Of a stretch of 39,622 bases of DNA, positions 9,801 to 17,277 are shown piece after piece. The stretch spans positions 2,371 through 41,992 of the forward strand of contig NZ_JQCQ01000015.1 of the NCBI RefSeq assembly GCF_001437605.1, read 5' to 3'. The position numbers and the translations under genes were made by a program. Origin of the DNA: Pediococcus argentinicus (GTDB taxonomy: Bacteria > Bacillota > Bacilli > Lactobacillales > Lactobacillaceae). The notes below the pieces were generated by a model. It worked only from the letters and a program-made list of their open reading frames with translations, was not told where the DNA came from and searched no databases. Within the stretch, counting starts at the first letter, position 1. Every line of letters starts with the position of its first letter.

Positions 9801-10416
9801 CTAATGGACCCCGTTGCTTATCGAGTTCTACAATTAAATCGTTAACTCGTTCAAGATATCCCGAAGTTTTTGCCAGCTCAGATTCAGCTTTTTGCTTATT
9901 CTGTTTATACTCTAAAACGCCAGCGACTTCCTCGATGATTGATCGACGATCCTCTGGCTTACTATTAAATATTGATTCAACTCGTCCCTGCGAAATTATA
10001 GAAAATGATTCGCGACCTAAACCAGTATCAATGAAAAGATTTAAAATATCTTTCAACCGACAATCAATATGATTAATTTGATACTGACTATCACCATTTC
10101 TAAATAATCGTCTTGTAACGACAACTTCAGTGTAATTTGTTTTCAAAAAATGATCTGCATTATCAAAAACTATTGTTACCGAAGCCCGTGCAAGGGGCTT
10201 TCTTTTTTCAGTTCCAGCAAAAATAATATCAGGCATTTTTCCGCCACGTAAACTCTTGGCAGACTGTTCACCCATGACCCAGCGAATTGCTTCAGTTATA
10301 TTACTTTTACCAGAACCGTTTGGTCCAACGATTCCTGTCATTCCATCTCGAAACTCAATTTTAGTTCGATCTGCAAATGATTTAAAACCGCTAATTTCAA
10401 TCGATTTTAGTTTCAT
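6871..10416 (-). CDS. smc: Chromosome partition protein SMC
   Basis: SMC ATPase of 1181 residues that, with ScpA and ScpB, condenses and aligns newly replicated chromosomes. The Walker A motif G-P-N-G-S-G-K-S is at 31-38. Long heptad-rich coiled-coil arms occupy about 165-500 and 670-1000, on either side of a hinge starting near G-F-Y-Q-G-T-K-A-A-L. The C-terminal head carries the signature L-S-G-G-E-K-S-L and Walker B C-I-L-D-E-V-E-A-A-F-D-D. The gene follows rnc by 10 bases, as in Bacillus. Full length, no disruption. Confidence 0.99.
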   Translation of the reverse strand: MKLKSIEISGFKSFADRTKIEFRDGMTGIVGPNGSGKSNITEAIRWVMGEQSAKSLRGGKMPDIIFAGTEKRKPLARASVTIVFDNADHFLKTNYTEVVVTRRLFRNGDSQYQINHIDCRLKDILNLFIDTGLGRESFSIISQGRVESIFNSKPEDRRSIIEEVAGVLEYKQNKQKAESELAKTSGYLERVNDLIVELDKQRGPLEEQASLARDYVDQKQRYDRLDQTRLVREVDNNLKTQKELQADLNFKTELLADLTKKAQTTTDDRNTNKSNVAEYSTKRDQLQDQLVNLTRLEEQVSGQQNLLAEQRKNREAKSQELNQQIKSDQDDLEQLEAQLKMVDTNLQELREKLSKLTNEAKEMDRSSVDQQKAHLTNEIDDLRADYMQSLQQLTSIKNERTFMQKNVEQNEQKAANLDLNVQGIQATRAKQIAEKERLESEVANLKEKLDQLQISGTKISKAFDTANQQYQEVRNSWLKASDVLHRAETRLESLKGLQSEHAGFYQGTKAALRLKNQYQGLVGAVSEIIDVTSENTLAIETALGGQLQNIVTTDEATAKSVINTLRTQRLGRATFLPLSVIRPKHVADNILQRISGIDGFVGIASDLVQTSSSQHVVAEYLLGSTLVTNTLDTAVEISRLINQRCRIVTLNGDLVGVGGTMTGGQNKNNRQGLLQQDQEIKGLQSSVGQMQEQLLKQEHDVSEVKEQRDQLEIQLQEQRTTYTDQKQILNRAVDSLDFASERLSETEKRLKATGFELRQVDTEDDVEEQRQKLDQSEARLNQEVQKIKKETEAKQIQLQQLSENQDAYQQQRMDLQVQITQVTEQIKQAETDQKRLADTQQELITNIASAKTNLQRLDQNQVEVPANKSLDDIKSERISAEKQLQAVRDNLDELENKSEQLDLELERNTELLQNMQSEVTGIRSDIKIAGNTISISIDRLEEDYDKTLDQARQNVLDIDSVTLERDFKLAKRGLAELGTVNIGAIEEFDRVSERYDFLSSQKSDLLKSAEQLNQSISEMDTEASSRFKTTFDEVAEAFSEVFVKMFGGGQAKLELTDPDNLLDTGIEIKAQPPGKKLQRLSLLSGGEKSLTAITLLFAILQVKPVPFCILDEVEAAFDDANVDRFAHYLKTFRDTTQFIVITHRKGTMVEADVLYGVTMQESGVSKMVSVSLEEAQEKELV

Positions 10417-10426
10417 ACTTCAAATC

Positions 10427-11122
10427 CTATTTTGCTCTAATGTCAGACAAGGCAGCTTTAGCCGCATCTTGTTCTGCAGTTTTTTTCGAATGTCCCATTC
10501 CGGTTGCAAGAACTTTACCGTCAGCAATCACTTCAACTTTAAAGGTAATATCATTTTCTGGACCTTCTTCAGATAAAAGACGGTATTCAATAGCAACATC
10601 ACCATGACGTTGGAGATATTCTTGTAAAGCAGTCTTGTTATCAATCACGTGATCAAATTTACCTTGATCCAATTTAGGAAAAATAACTGTTCGCACAAAT
10701 TTTTCAACAACTGGACGACCTTGATCTAAATAAAGGGCTCCAACAAATGATTCAAAGATGTCACAAAGAAGTGATGACCGTTCACGAGCCCCTGAGAGCT
10801 CCTCCCCTTTACCTAATCTGATGTATTGATCAAACCGGCATTCCTTGGCGAATTCACTAAAACTAGCTTCACAAACCATAGCAGCTCGCAATCGAGTTAG
10901 TTTTCCTTGTGACATATCTGGATATCTTTTAAATAAATATTCCGAAACGATGATTTGCAAAACAGCATCACCTAAAAATTCAATTCGTTCATAGAACTTT
11001 AAGCCTTGATTAGGATGTTCATTAACATACGATGCTTGTGTAAATGCTTCGTCCAATAAAGCATGATCATTAAAATGAATATCAAAATTATCAGCTAAGT
11101 CTTTTTCTAAAGCTTTAATCAT
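10427..11122 (-). CDS. rnc: Ribonuclease III
   Basis: Endonuclease that cleaves double-stranded RNA in rRNA precursors and some mRNAs. With the start used here it has 231 residues, a normal length. The catalytic signature E-R-I-E-F-L-G-D-A-V-L is at 45-55. The second acidic cluster is in C-D-I-F-E-S-F-V-G-A-L-Y-L-D, and a double-stranded RNA-binding domain follows from about residue 158. An in-frame start 31 codons upstream (11215) exists but would run through a large hairpin and a perfect AGGAGG site, so 11122 is the real start. The leader contains that hairpin immediately before the ribosome binding site, a place where an RNase III could act on its own message. Confidence 0.97.
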   Translation of the reverse strand: MIKALEKDLADNFDIHFNDHALLDEAFTQASYVNEHPNQGLKFYERIEFLGDAVLQIIVSEYLFKRYPDMSQGKLTRLRAAMVCEASFSEFAKECRFDQYIRLGKGEELSGARERSSLLCDIFESFVGALYLDQGRPVVEKFVRTVIFPKLDQGKFDHVIDNKTALQEYLQRHGDVAIEYRLLSEEGPENDITFKVEVIADGKVLATGMGHSKKTAEQDAAKAALSDIRAK

Positions 11123-11139
11123 AAAAATCAAATCCTCCT

Positions 11140-11188
11140 CAAAAACGAGGGGGCTGCGACAAAACCACGTTTTGTTAAACAGCCCCCT
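11140..11188 (-). terminator. Large hairpin in the rnc leader, terminator-like
   Basis: On the minus strand, AGGGGGCTG pairs with CAGCCCCCT (9 pairs; 11148-11156 and 11180-11188). Inside this a second perfect stem, ACAAAAC / GTTTTGT, closes a three-base loop. Five T residues follow, then the rnc ribosome binding site 11 bases before ATG. It can be read as a terminator between acpP and rnc or as an RNase III processing site. Confidence 0.75.
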
Positions 11189-11200
11189 GAAAAGAAAGAA

Positions 11201-11220
11201 CTCCATATTGATCAATGGAG
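11201..11220 (-). repeat. Short hairpin between acpP and rnc
   Basis: CTCCAT / ATGGAG form a 6-base stem around a loop containing TGATCA. On the minus strand it is followed by T-T-C-T-T-T-C-T-T-T-T-C. It may be a weak terminator for acpP, arranged in tandem with the larger hairpin next to rnc. Confidence 0.4.
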
Positions 11221-11242
11221 AATCTCTCGTTATTAATATAAA

Positions 11243-11485
11243 TTAGCTTTGGTGCGCCGTAATATAATCGACAGCTTCACCAACTGTTTCTAACTTTTCA
11301 GCGTCTTCATCAGAAATATCGGCACCAAAAGTATCTTCTAATTCTAGAATAAACTCAACAATATCAATTGAGTCAGCATCTAGGTCATTTTTGAAATTTA
11401 GTTCGTTTGTTACTTTAGTACGGTCGATTTCAAATCGATCAACTAAAATATCAGCAATTTTATTAAAAACTTCTTCTTTTGTCAT
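11243..11485 (-). CDS. acpP: Acyl carrier protein
   Basis: Acidic carrier protein of 80 residues that holds growing acyl chains on 4'-phosphopantetheine. The attachment serine is Ser39 in D-L-D-A-D-S-I-D-I-V-E-F; isoleucine replaces the more common leucine after it, which is tolerated in the family. The start is the ATG preceded by GAGG at 9 bases. An upstream in-frame GTG at 11500 overlaps that ribosome binding site and is rejected. Location just after plsX fits a role as acyl donor for phospholipid synthesis. There may be another ACP in the fatty-acid synthesis cluster elsewhere; this cannot be seen here. Confidence 0.95.
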   Translation of the reverse strand: MTKEEVFNKIADILVDRFEIDRTKVTNELNFKNDLDADSIDIVEFILELEDTFGADISDEDAEKLETVGEAVDYITAHQS

Positions 11486-11537
11486 CCAAATTTTCCTCAC
11501 TAAAGTTAATTTGAAACATGTTTACATTTTAATAGTT

Positions 11538-12572
11538 TTACTCTTGATTGTCTACCTTACTAGCGGCTTGTTCTGCCTTATGCGACGCAAAGTAATCGGA
11601 CAAGTTCTTCGTAATGTTTGAATCCACCATTGTGTGTAGTTGAATCAAAGCATTCTTAACTTGAACTGCATTACTTGAACCATGCGCTTTAACAACTGGT
11701 GCCTTAACACCCAATAGTACTGCACCACCATGTTTTGAGTAGTCCATCTTATCAGCAATTTCACCAAATGACTTCTTCAAGAGTAAACCGCCCAATTTGC
11801 TAGTTACACCATTGTCCATAATGGCATGTTTAACCAATTTAAGCATCGATAGAGCTGTACCTTCAGTATTTTTTAGAACGGCATTACCAGTAAATCCATC
11901 AGTGACAACCACATCAGCCTTACCATTCAATAACTCACGAGATTCAATATTACCAACAAAATTAAGCGATTGATCATCTTTTAATAATTGATATGTTTCC
12001 TTATGCAACTTATCACCCTTGTCATACTCAGTTCCGTTATTCAAAAGGGCAATTCGAGGATTAGTAACATTCATTACGTTGCAACTATAAAAATTACCAA
12101 GAATAGCAAAATCATGAAGATTTTTAGCTTTACTTTCTGCATTAGCACCAACATCTAGCATAGTGAACGTATCGTTATCACCTTCTAAACTTGGTAATGT
12201 TGTTGTCATACCTGGTCGACCAATTCCTTTAATCCGACCAATAACGAATAGTCCAGCGGCTAACAATGCGCCCGTGTTCCCAGCTGAAAAGACAGCATCA
12301 GCTTCACCGTCTTTAACAGCTTTAGCAGCTAATACCATTGAAGAGTTTTTCTTACTACGAACGGCTTTAACCGGTTCATCTTCCATTAAAATCTCTTCGT
12401 CAGTATGAACAATCTTAACGTTTTTGAAATCAGCCATATATTTCATGATTTCATCTCGTTTACCAAACAGAGTAAATTCAGTTTCAGGTAAAGCAGTACG
12501 CGCTAACGCTACACCTTTAACAATTTCTTCAGGGGCATTGTCGCCACCCATTGCATCTACAGCAATTTTCAT
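11538..12572 (-). CDS. plsX: Phosphate acyltransferase PlsX
   Basis: PlsX converts acyl-ACP and phosphate to acyl-phosphate, the donor used by PlsY for the first acylation of glycerol-3-phosphate, at the membrane surface. The protein has 344 residues with the family start M-K-I-A-V-D-A-M-G-G-D-N-A-P and the A-V-F-S-A-G-N-T-G-A-L-L-A-A segment. It lies 11 bases after recG and before acpP. Together with fakA further upstream, it groups the enzymes that make or consume acyl-phosphate. Confidence 0.98.
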   Translation of the reverse strand: MKIAVDAMGGDNAPEEIVKGVALARTALPETEFTLFGKRDEIMKYMADFKNVKIVHTDEEILMEDEPVKAVRSKKNSSMVLAAKAVKDGEADAVFSAGNTGALLAAGLFVIGRIKGIGRPGMTTTLPSLEGDNDTFTMLDVGANAESKAKNLHDFAILGNFYSCNVMNVTNPRIALLNNGTEYDKGDKLHKETYQLLKDDQSLNFVGNIESRELLNGKADVVVTDGFTGNAVLKNTEGTALSMLKLVKHAIMDNGVTSKLGGLLLKKSFGEIADKMDYSKHGGAVLLGVKAPVVKAHGSSNAVQVKNALIQLHTMVDSNITKNLSDYFASHKAEQAASKVDNQE

Positions 12573-12583
12573 TTGTAAATCTC

Positions 12584-14611
12584 CTAGTCTAATGTTTGAT
12601 TTAATTGTAATTCTTGATCTAAATAGTTATTAATATTTTGATACTGTGGTAACTGTTGCCAATTGTTTTGCGTCACAATTTTGCTAGCTTCAATTTGAGC
12701 TGTCTGTAATGCCCCAATATCGACCACCGGATCCCCAACTTTAAAGACTGGCACACCGGACTGTTGTTTACCAAACAGATCTCCTTGACCACGCATTTTT
12801 AAATCAGCCTCAGAAATTTTAAAGCCATCCGTAGTGTCGACCATGATTTGCATACGTTCACGACCGGTTTGATTCTTAGGGTCGGCAACTAAAATACAAT
12901 ATGCTTGAGCTGAGCCACGACCAACTCTCCCTCGCAATTGATGAAGTTGAGCTAAACCAAAACGATCTGCATCATGAATGACCATCACAGTTGCATTCGG
13001 TACATCAACACCAACTTCAATAACTGTTGTTGAGACAATCGCACTATACTTGCCCTGTTTAAACTCATCCATAATCTGATCTTTTTCATCAGAACTCATT
13101 TGGCCATGTAACAGACCTATTTGAAATTGTTCACCAAAATGTTCGGATAATTGTTCGTGAAGTTCTTTAGCATTTTGCAAATCCATTGCTTCTGATTCCT
13201 CAATCAAAGGAGTCACAATAAATGCCTGGTGTCCCTCAACAAATTGCTTAGCTAAGAAGCGTAAAACTTTATCCCACTCACCATGCTTGACCCAGCTGGT
13301 TCGAATTGCTTTTCGACCTGCCGGAAGTTGGTCAATAATGGACACGTCCATTTCACCATACGATGTAATTGCAAGTGTCCGGGGAATTGGTGTCGCAGTC
13401 ATTGCTAGAACATCCGGATTAACGCCCTTTTCGCGGAGAAGCTGTCTTTGGTGAACACCAAAGCGATGCTGTTCATCCGTTATCACTAATCCAACATCTT
13501 TAAACTCCACATCATCTTGAATTAAAGCATGAGTTCCAACAATGATATCAACTGTTCCATTCTTGATATTAGCTAAGGTACTATCACGCACTTTCTTACG
13601 CATTCCACCGACCAACAAAGCGATATTAACATCGTAACCTTTGAAGAAATTAGCCAGGTTATTAGCATGTTGTTCCGCCAATATTTCAGTCGGTGCCATC
13701 AATACAGCCTGTTTATGGTTTGTCACAACCGCATACATTGCCACAGCTGCAACCACTGTTTTACCACTTCCAACATCGCCTTGCAACAGACGATTCATAT
13801 GGGTATCAGATTTAATATCACGTAAAATTTCTTTGATCACTCGAATCTGAGCGCCAGTTAGTTTAAAAGGCAAATCTGAGACTAATTTGGTCACTAATTC
13901 ACTATCGTAATTAATACTAATCCCATTTTCCTGATGATCGCGCTCTTTCATGATTTGAAGTCCCATTTGGAAGGTTAAAAACTCTTCAAACATTGCTGTT
14001 CTTCTCGCAGCTGTCGTTCGTTCTTGTCCTTTCGGAAAATGTAAATCGTAAATCATTTGCTTGCGACTGTCTAAACGATATTTTTGAATTAAGTCAGCAG
14101 GAATTATGTCAACAATAGCGTCTTGATACTGTTTATAGGCATCTTCAACTAATTGTTTAATCGTACTCTGACGAACATGTTTGTTAGCAGGATACACCGC
14201 TTCAATATCATTACTTACATTAACAATTTTCATACCAGTTAAACTACGGCGGTTAGCATCCCATTTACCATAAACTGTTAATTCACTATCGGCTTCAATC
14301 TGATTTTTAATCCAAGGTTGGTTGAAGAATGTCACCATAACGGATTCTTGATCTACTAATAAACGAAAGTTAACCCGCACTTTTTTACGACCAAATCGCG
14401 CAATAGTTGGCTCGGATGCCACAATTCCTCGTAAGGTTATTTTTTGTTGGTCAACTACTTCAGACAAATTTTTGACAGAAAGATCCTCATATCGAAATGG
14501 AAAATATAGTAATAAATCGTTAATCGTTCTGATTCCAAGATCAGCTAATGCAGCAGCACGTTTGGGCCCTACACCACTTAGGTTGGTAATCGAATCATTT
14601 AAACTAAGCAA
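12584..14611 (-). CDS. recG: ATP-dependent DNA helicase RecG
   Basis: Branch-migration helicase of 675 residues that remodels stalled replication forks and Holliday junctions. An N-terminal wedge/OB region (about 50-150) is followed by Walker A G-D-V-G-S-G-K-T at 278-285, the D-E-Q-H box, and V-G-R-G-S-A-Q-A-Y in helicase motif VI. The start appears to be TTG at 14611, five bases after AGGAGG; the protein begins M-L-S-L-N-D-S-I-T-N-L-S-G-V-G-P-K-R, matching the usual start of the family. A terminator separates it from fakA upstream, and no obvious promoter lies in the remaining 18 bases, so read-through may be important. Confidence 0.97.
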   Translation of the reverse strand: MLSLNDSITNLSGVGPKRAAALADLGIRTINDLLLYFPFRYEDLSVKNLSEVVDQQKITLRGIVASEPTIARFGRKKVRVNFRLLVDQESVMVTFFNQPWIKNQIEADSELTVYGKWDANRRSLTGMKIVNVSNDIEAVYPANKHVRQSTIKQLVEDAYKQYQDAIVDIIPADLIQKYRLDSRKQMIYDLHFPKGQERTTAARRTAMFEEFLTFQMGLQIMKERDHQENGISINYDSELVTKLVSDLPFKLTGAQIRVIKEILRDIKSDTHMNRLLQGDVGSGKTVVAAVAMYAVVTNHKQAVLMAPTEILAEQHANNLANFFKGYDVNIALLVGGMRKKVRDSTLANIKNGTVDIIVGTHALIQDDVEFKDVGLVITDEQHRFGVHQRQLLREKGVNPDVLAMTATPIPRTLAITSYGEMDVSIIDQLPAGRKAIRTSWVKHGEWDKVLRFLAKQFVEGHQAFIVTPLIEESEAMDLQNAKELHEQLSEHFGEQFQIGLLHGQMSSDEKDQIMDEFKQGKYSAIVSTTVIEVGVDVPNATVMVIHDADRFGLAQLHQLRGRVGRGSAQAYCILVADPKNQTGRERMQIMVDTTDGFKISEADLKMRGQGDLFGKQQSGVPVFKVGDPVVDIGALQTAQIEASKIVTQNNWQQLPQYQNINNYLDQELQLNQTLD

Positions 14612-14629
14612 AGAATCCTCCTAACATAT

Positions 14630-14658
14630 AAAAAAGAGGGTTAAAGAATCCCCCTTTT
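14630..14658 (-). terminator. Terminator between fakA and recG
   Basis: On the minus strand, AAAAGGGGG pairs with CCCTCTTTT (9 pairs, one G-T wobble; 14632-14640 and 14650-14658). A run of six T follows. The stem overlaps the last bases of fakA. Confidence 0.75.
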
Positions 14659-16354
14659 ATTCGACAGATATTAAGAATGGATAAACGGGTTGATTTCCCT
14701 CGTGAATTTCAATTTCTAAATCATCGTCAATATCTAATATTTCATTTTGTAACTTTTCAGCCATTTCTTGATTAGCGTCTTTACCGAAGATAATAGTAAC
14801 AATTTCGCTATCCTCATCTAACATCCGCTTAACCATTTCAACACTAGCACCCATTAAATCAGGATTAGTATTAACAATTTCACCATCAATTAAGCCCATG
14901 TAATCATCTTTTTTAATCTCACGACCGTCTAAGCGAGTATCACGAACTGCAATTGTAACTTGACCACTCTTAACAGTATCAAGGTTATCTTCCATATTAG
15001 CTGTATTTTGATCTAATTCCTCATCAGGATTAAATTCCAACATAGCAGCCATTCCTTGAGCAATTGTTCGACTATGAACGATTGTGGCCGGAATATCAGA
15101 AACCTCAACAGCCTGTTCAGCAGCTAAGAAAATATTTTTATTATTAGGTAAAACGATGGCTTTTTTGGCACCAGTATTGTTAATTGCTTTAGCAATATCA
15201 GCAGTACTTGGATTCATGGTCTGACCACCGCTGATGATAGAAGTAACACCGAGACTCTTAAATAATTTAGAAATACCTTCACCACTTGAAATTGCAATGA
15301 CAGCTGTCTCTTTAGGTTCATTATTTTCAGGCATCGCTGTAGGTATCGAGATTGAAGACTCGTCATCTTCCATAATTTCTTCTTGTTGCCAACGCATATT
15401 GTCAATTTTGATGTTAACAATATCACCAAATGTTTGACCCCAAGCAAGTACCTTACCTGGATGTTCAGTATGAACGTGGACTTTTACTACTTCATCATCA
15501 TTAATAACAAGAAGTGAGTCGCCCAATTTAGCTAGGTATTGATAGAAGTAATCATAATCAAAATCATGTTCAACTTGTTTACCACGACCAATACGCACCA
15601 TCATCTGAGTACAATAGCCGAATTCAATATCTTCTGGATTGATTTTTCCTTGGACACTTTGGTGATGTTTAGCATCAACCATTTCGTTCATTTCCTCAGG
15701 ATCTGGTTGGAATTCGTCATCATTAATATCTTTACCATTCAAAATATCTGAAAAGGCATCGAATACAAAGACCAATCCTTGACCGCCGGAGTCAACAACG
15801 CCCACCTCTTTAAGAACTGGCAATAGGTCAGTGGTAGACTTCAGAGCAACTTTGGCTGCTTCATCGATAGCTTGCATAACAACTGCAAGGTCATCACTGT
15901 CCGCTACGGCTTCTTTACCGGCTTTAGCAGCTTCTCTAACAACTGTCAAAATTGTACCTTCTGTTGGCTTCATAACAGCTTTATAAGCAGTTTGAGCTCC
16001 AGCAACAATTGCGTCCACTAAATCTTGTGCATTTAAAGTTTGTTTATTTTCAACATTTTGCGAAAAGCCACGGAAAATCTGAGATAAAATAACTCCCGAA
16101 TTACCACGTGCTCCCATTAATAAGCCCTTAGCAAGAGAAGCAGCTAAATGACCAACTTCTTCACTGCCATCTTCTGTTTCGTATTTAGCACCACTTTCAA
16201 GTGAAAGACTCATATTTGTTCCAGTATCCCCATCTGGGACCGGAAAAACATTTAATGAGTTAATAAACTCAGCATTCTTTTTCAAACGATTTGAACTTGC
16301 TTGAACCATTTGGTCAAACACTTCATTTGTAATCAAGGTTGTAACAGCTTCCAA
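14657..16354 (-). CDS. fakA: Fatty acid kinase catalytic subunit FakA (DAK2 domain, YloV)
   Basis: ATP-dependent kinase that phosphorylates fatty acids bound to FakB, giving acyl-phosphate for PlsX/PlsY. The 565 residues include an N-terminal DhaL nucleotide-binding domain with P-V-P-D-G-D-T-G-T-N-M (Asp41, Asp43) and R-G-N-S-G-V. The middle domain has Cys248 in F-G-Y-C-T and His293/His295 in V-H-V-H-T-E-H-P-G, which correspond to the zinc ligands described for FakA. A C-terminal domain follows. The start is TTG, ten bases after AGGAGG. It follows the asp23-like gene as in other Firmicutes; no fakB is in the window. Confidence 0.95.
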   Translation of the reverse strand: MEAVTTLITNEVFDQMVQASSNRLKKNAEFINSLNVFPVPDGDTGTNMSLSLESGAKYETEDGSEEVGHLAASLAKGLLMGARGNSGVILSQIFRGFSQNVENKQTLNAQDLVDAIVAGAQTAYKAVMKPTEGTILTVVREAAKAGKEAVADSDDLAVVMQAIDEAAKVALKSTTDLLPVLKEVGVVDSGGQGLVFVFDAFSDILNGKDINDDEFQPDPEEMNEMVDAKHHQSVQGKINPEDIEFGYCTQMMVRIGRGKQVEHDFDYDYFYQYLAKLGDSLLVINDDEVVKVHVHTEHPGKVLAWGQTFGDIVNIKIDNMRWQQEEIMEDDESSISIPTAMPENNEPKETAVIAISSGEGISKLFKSLGVTSIISGGQTMNPSTADIAKAINNTGAKKAIVLPNNKNIFLAAEQAVEVSDIPATIVHSRTIAQGMAAMLEFNPDEELDQNTANMEDNLDTVKSGQVTIAVRDTRLDGREIKKDDYMGLIDGEIVNTNPDLMGASVEMVKRMLDEDSEIVTIIFGKDANQEMAEKLQNEILDIDDDLEIEIHEGNQPVYPFLISVE

Positions 16355-16383
16355 TGTAGTAATTCCTCCTTAGGTTTACGATG

Positions 16384-16746
16384 TTAGTCGTTTAAAGCCT
16401 TAACTCCTTGAACAAAGACATTGACCGAATTGGCTGAAATACCCAGCATGGACTCTAGGTTATATTTAACTTTTGATTGAACGTTTTTTGAAATTTCTGA
16501 AATCTTTGTGCCATAGCCTGCTACGATATAGACGTCGATAGCTACTCCATTTTCTTCTTGGCGAACAACTACTCCACGAGCATAGTTCTCACGACGTAAA
16601 ATATCATTTAAATTATCTCTAATTTGGTTCTTGCTAGCCATTCCAACAACACCATAGTTGTCAGTAGCCGCACCACCAACAACAGTAGCAATTACATCAT
16701 TCGAAACATCAATAGTTCCATTTTTTGTTTTAATTTTTACAGCCAT
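16384..16746 (-). CDS. yloU: Asp23/Gls24 family envelope stress protein (YloU)
   Basis: Protein of 120 residues with the Asp23 fold: V-V-G-G-A-A-T-D-N-Y-G-V-V-G-M near residue 23 and the central V-A-I-D-V-Y-I-V-A-G-Y-G-T-K-I. YloU is conserved directly before fakA. Its biochemical role is unknown; the family includes membrane-linked envelope-stress proteins. It starts the asp23-fakA unit, with an extended -10 promoter and three TTAACG repeats in the leader. A second paralogue (yqhY, 35955-36386) lies in this window. Confidence 0.95.
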   Translation of the reverse strand: MAVKIKTKNGTIDVSNDVIATVVGGAATDNYGVVGMASKNQIRDNLNDILRRENYARGVVVRQEENGVAIDVYIVAGYGTKISEISKNVQSKVKYNLESMLGISANSVNVFVQGVKALND

Positions 16747-16747
16747 A

Positions 16748-16783
16748 TTAACGGCCTCCTTTAACGATCCTTATGTTAACGAT
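16748..16783 (-). repeat. Three direct TTAACG repeats in the yloU leader
   Basis: TTAACG occurs at 16748, 16761 and 16776; the last two are TTAACGAT, fifteen bases apart. The block runs from the predicted transcription start to the ribosome binding site of yloU. It could be an operator or an RNA feature, or chance in AT-rich DNA. Confidence 0.35.
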
Positions 16784-16792
16784 ATTTTACCA
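16784..16792 (-). promoter_or_regulatory. Extended -10 promoter element for yloU-fakA
   Basis: The minus strand reads TGGTAAAAT, an extended -10, about 40 bases before the yloU ATG. A -35 is poor (TTTATA at 17 bases), which is common for extended -10 promoters. Confidence 0.5.
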
Positions 16793-16919
16793 TATCCTAC
16801 TCTGCATATAAATACAAGAAACTACGTGACAGTATTGAAACTAAATGATTACTAAAGCGCTAATTAACTGGATTTTTCGTACCTATCGTTCAGTGACACT
16901 CACGCCCGTTTCGTAACTG

Positions 16920-16928
16920 TGTTAAAAT
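16920..16928 (+). promoter_or_regulatory. Extended -10 promoter element for rpmB
   Basis: The sequence TGTTAAAAT is an extended -10 element. No convincing -35 lies at 17 bases. Transcription from here would give a leader of about 115 bases before rpmB. Confidence 0.5.
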
Positions 16929-17049
16929 AGATGTCAAGGTAAATTACTTGAAAGATTACTATTGCATTGTAGCAAGGGATGTGATAAATTATTTTAAGTA
17001 ATTAAAAAGAATTCTATGACATATAGAAGCGACAAAGGAGGATTTCAAC
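16929..17049 (+). promoter_or_regulatory. Long foldable 5' leader of rpmB
   Basis: This is the right part of the 303-base gap between yloU and rpmB, which has no supported gene. AATTACTT (16942-16949) is complementary to AAGTAATT (16996-17003). An inner hairpin, TTGC / GCAA (16962-16965 and 16972-16975), lies between them. The strong ribosome binding site AAAGGAGG follows. The arrangement suggests a cis-regulatory leader, as found for several other ribosomal protein genes. I do not recognise a described family. Confidence 0.4.
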
Positions 17050-17235
17050 ATGGCAAAAGATTTTGTCACCGGTCGCCGTACTCACTTTGGTAACAGTCGT
17101 TCACACGCTTTGAACCACAGTCGCCGAAGCTGGAAACCAAATTTGCAAAAAGTTCGTATTTTAGTTGATGGTAAACCTAAACGAGTTTGGGTATCTGCAC
17201 GAGCTTTAAAATCAGGTAAAATTGAACGCGCATAA
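17050..17235 (+). CDS. rpmB: 50S ribosomal protein L28
   Basis: Ribosomal protein bL28, 61 residues. The start [15 protein letters not shown] and the [16 protein letters not shown] core are diagnostic. It lacks the Cys pairs of zinc-binding L28 forms, so it is the zinc-independent type. It is transcribed alone on the plus strand, divergent from yloU, between a long leader and a strong terminator. Confidence 0.98.
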   Translation: MAKDFVTGRRTHFGNSRSHALNHSRRSWKPNLQKVRILVDGKPKRVWVSARALKSGKIERA

Positions 17236-17270
17236 AAAAAGATTGGTTATTAATTAACCAATCTTTTTTT
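17234..17270. terminator. Bidirectional terminator between rpmB and thiN
   Basis: A perfect 16-base inverted repeat (arms A7-GATTGGTTA and TAACCAATC-T7) has a five-base loop. It overlaps the rpmB stop region and can serve both rpmB and the thiN end of the long minus-strand operon. Confidence 0.95.
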
Positions 17271-17277
17271 ATTTGTC

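Noticed and set aside
10256-10576. A 106-codon open frame on the plus strand across the smc-rnc junction
   Set aside because: It overlaps the conserved start of smc and end of rnc on the other strand and resembles no known protein.
11123-11215. N-terminal extension of RNase III
   Set aside because: The extra 31 residues would be encoded by the large hairpin and the AGGAGG site; the shorter form matches the family.
16747-17049. Possible small gene in the yloU-rpmB gap
   Set aside because: Only short frames without a ribosome binding site occur. The region is explained better by two divergent promoters and a leader.
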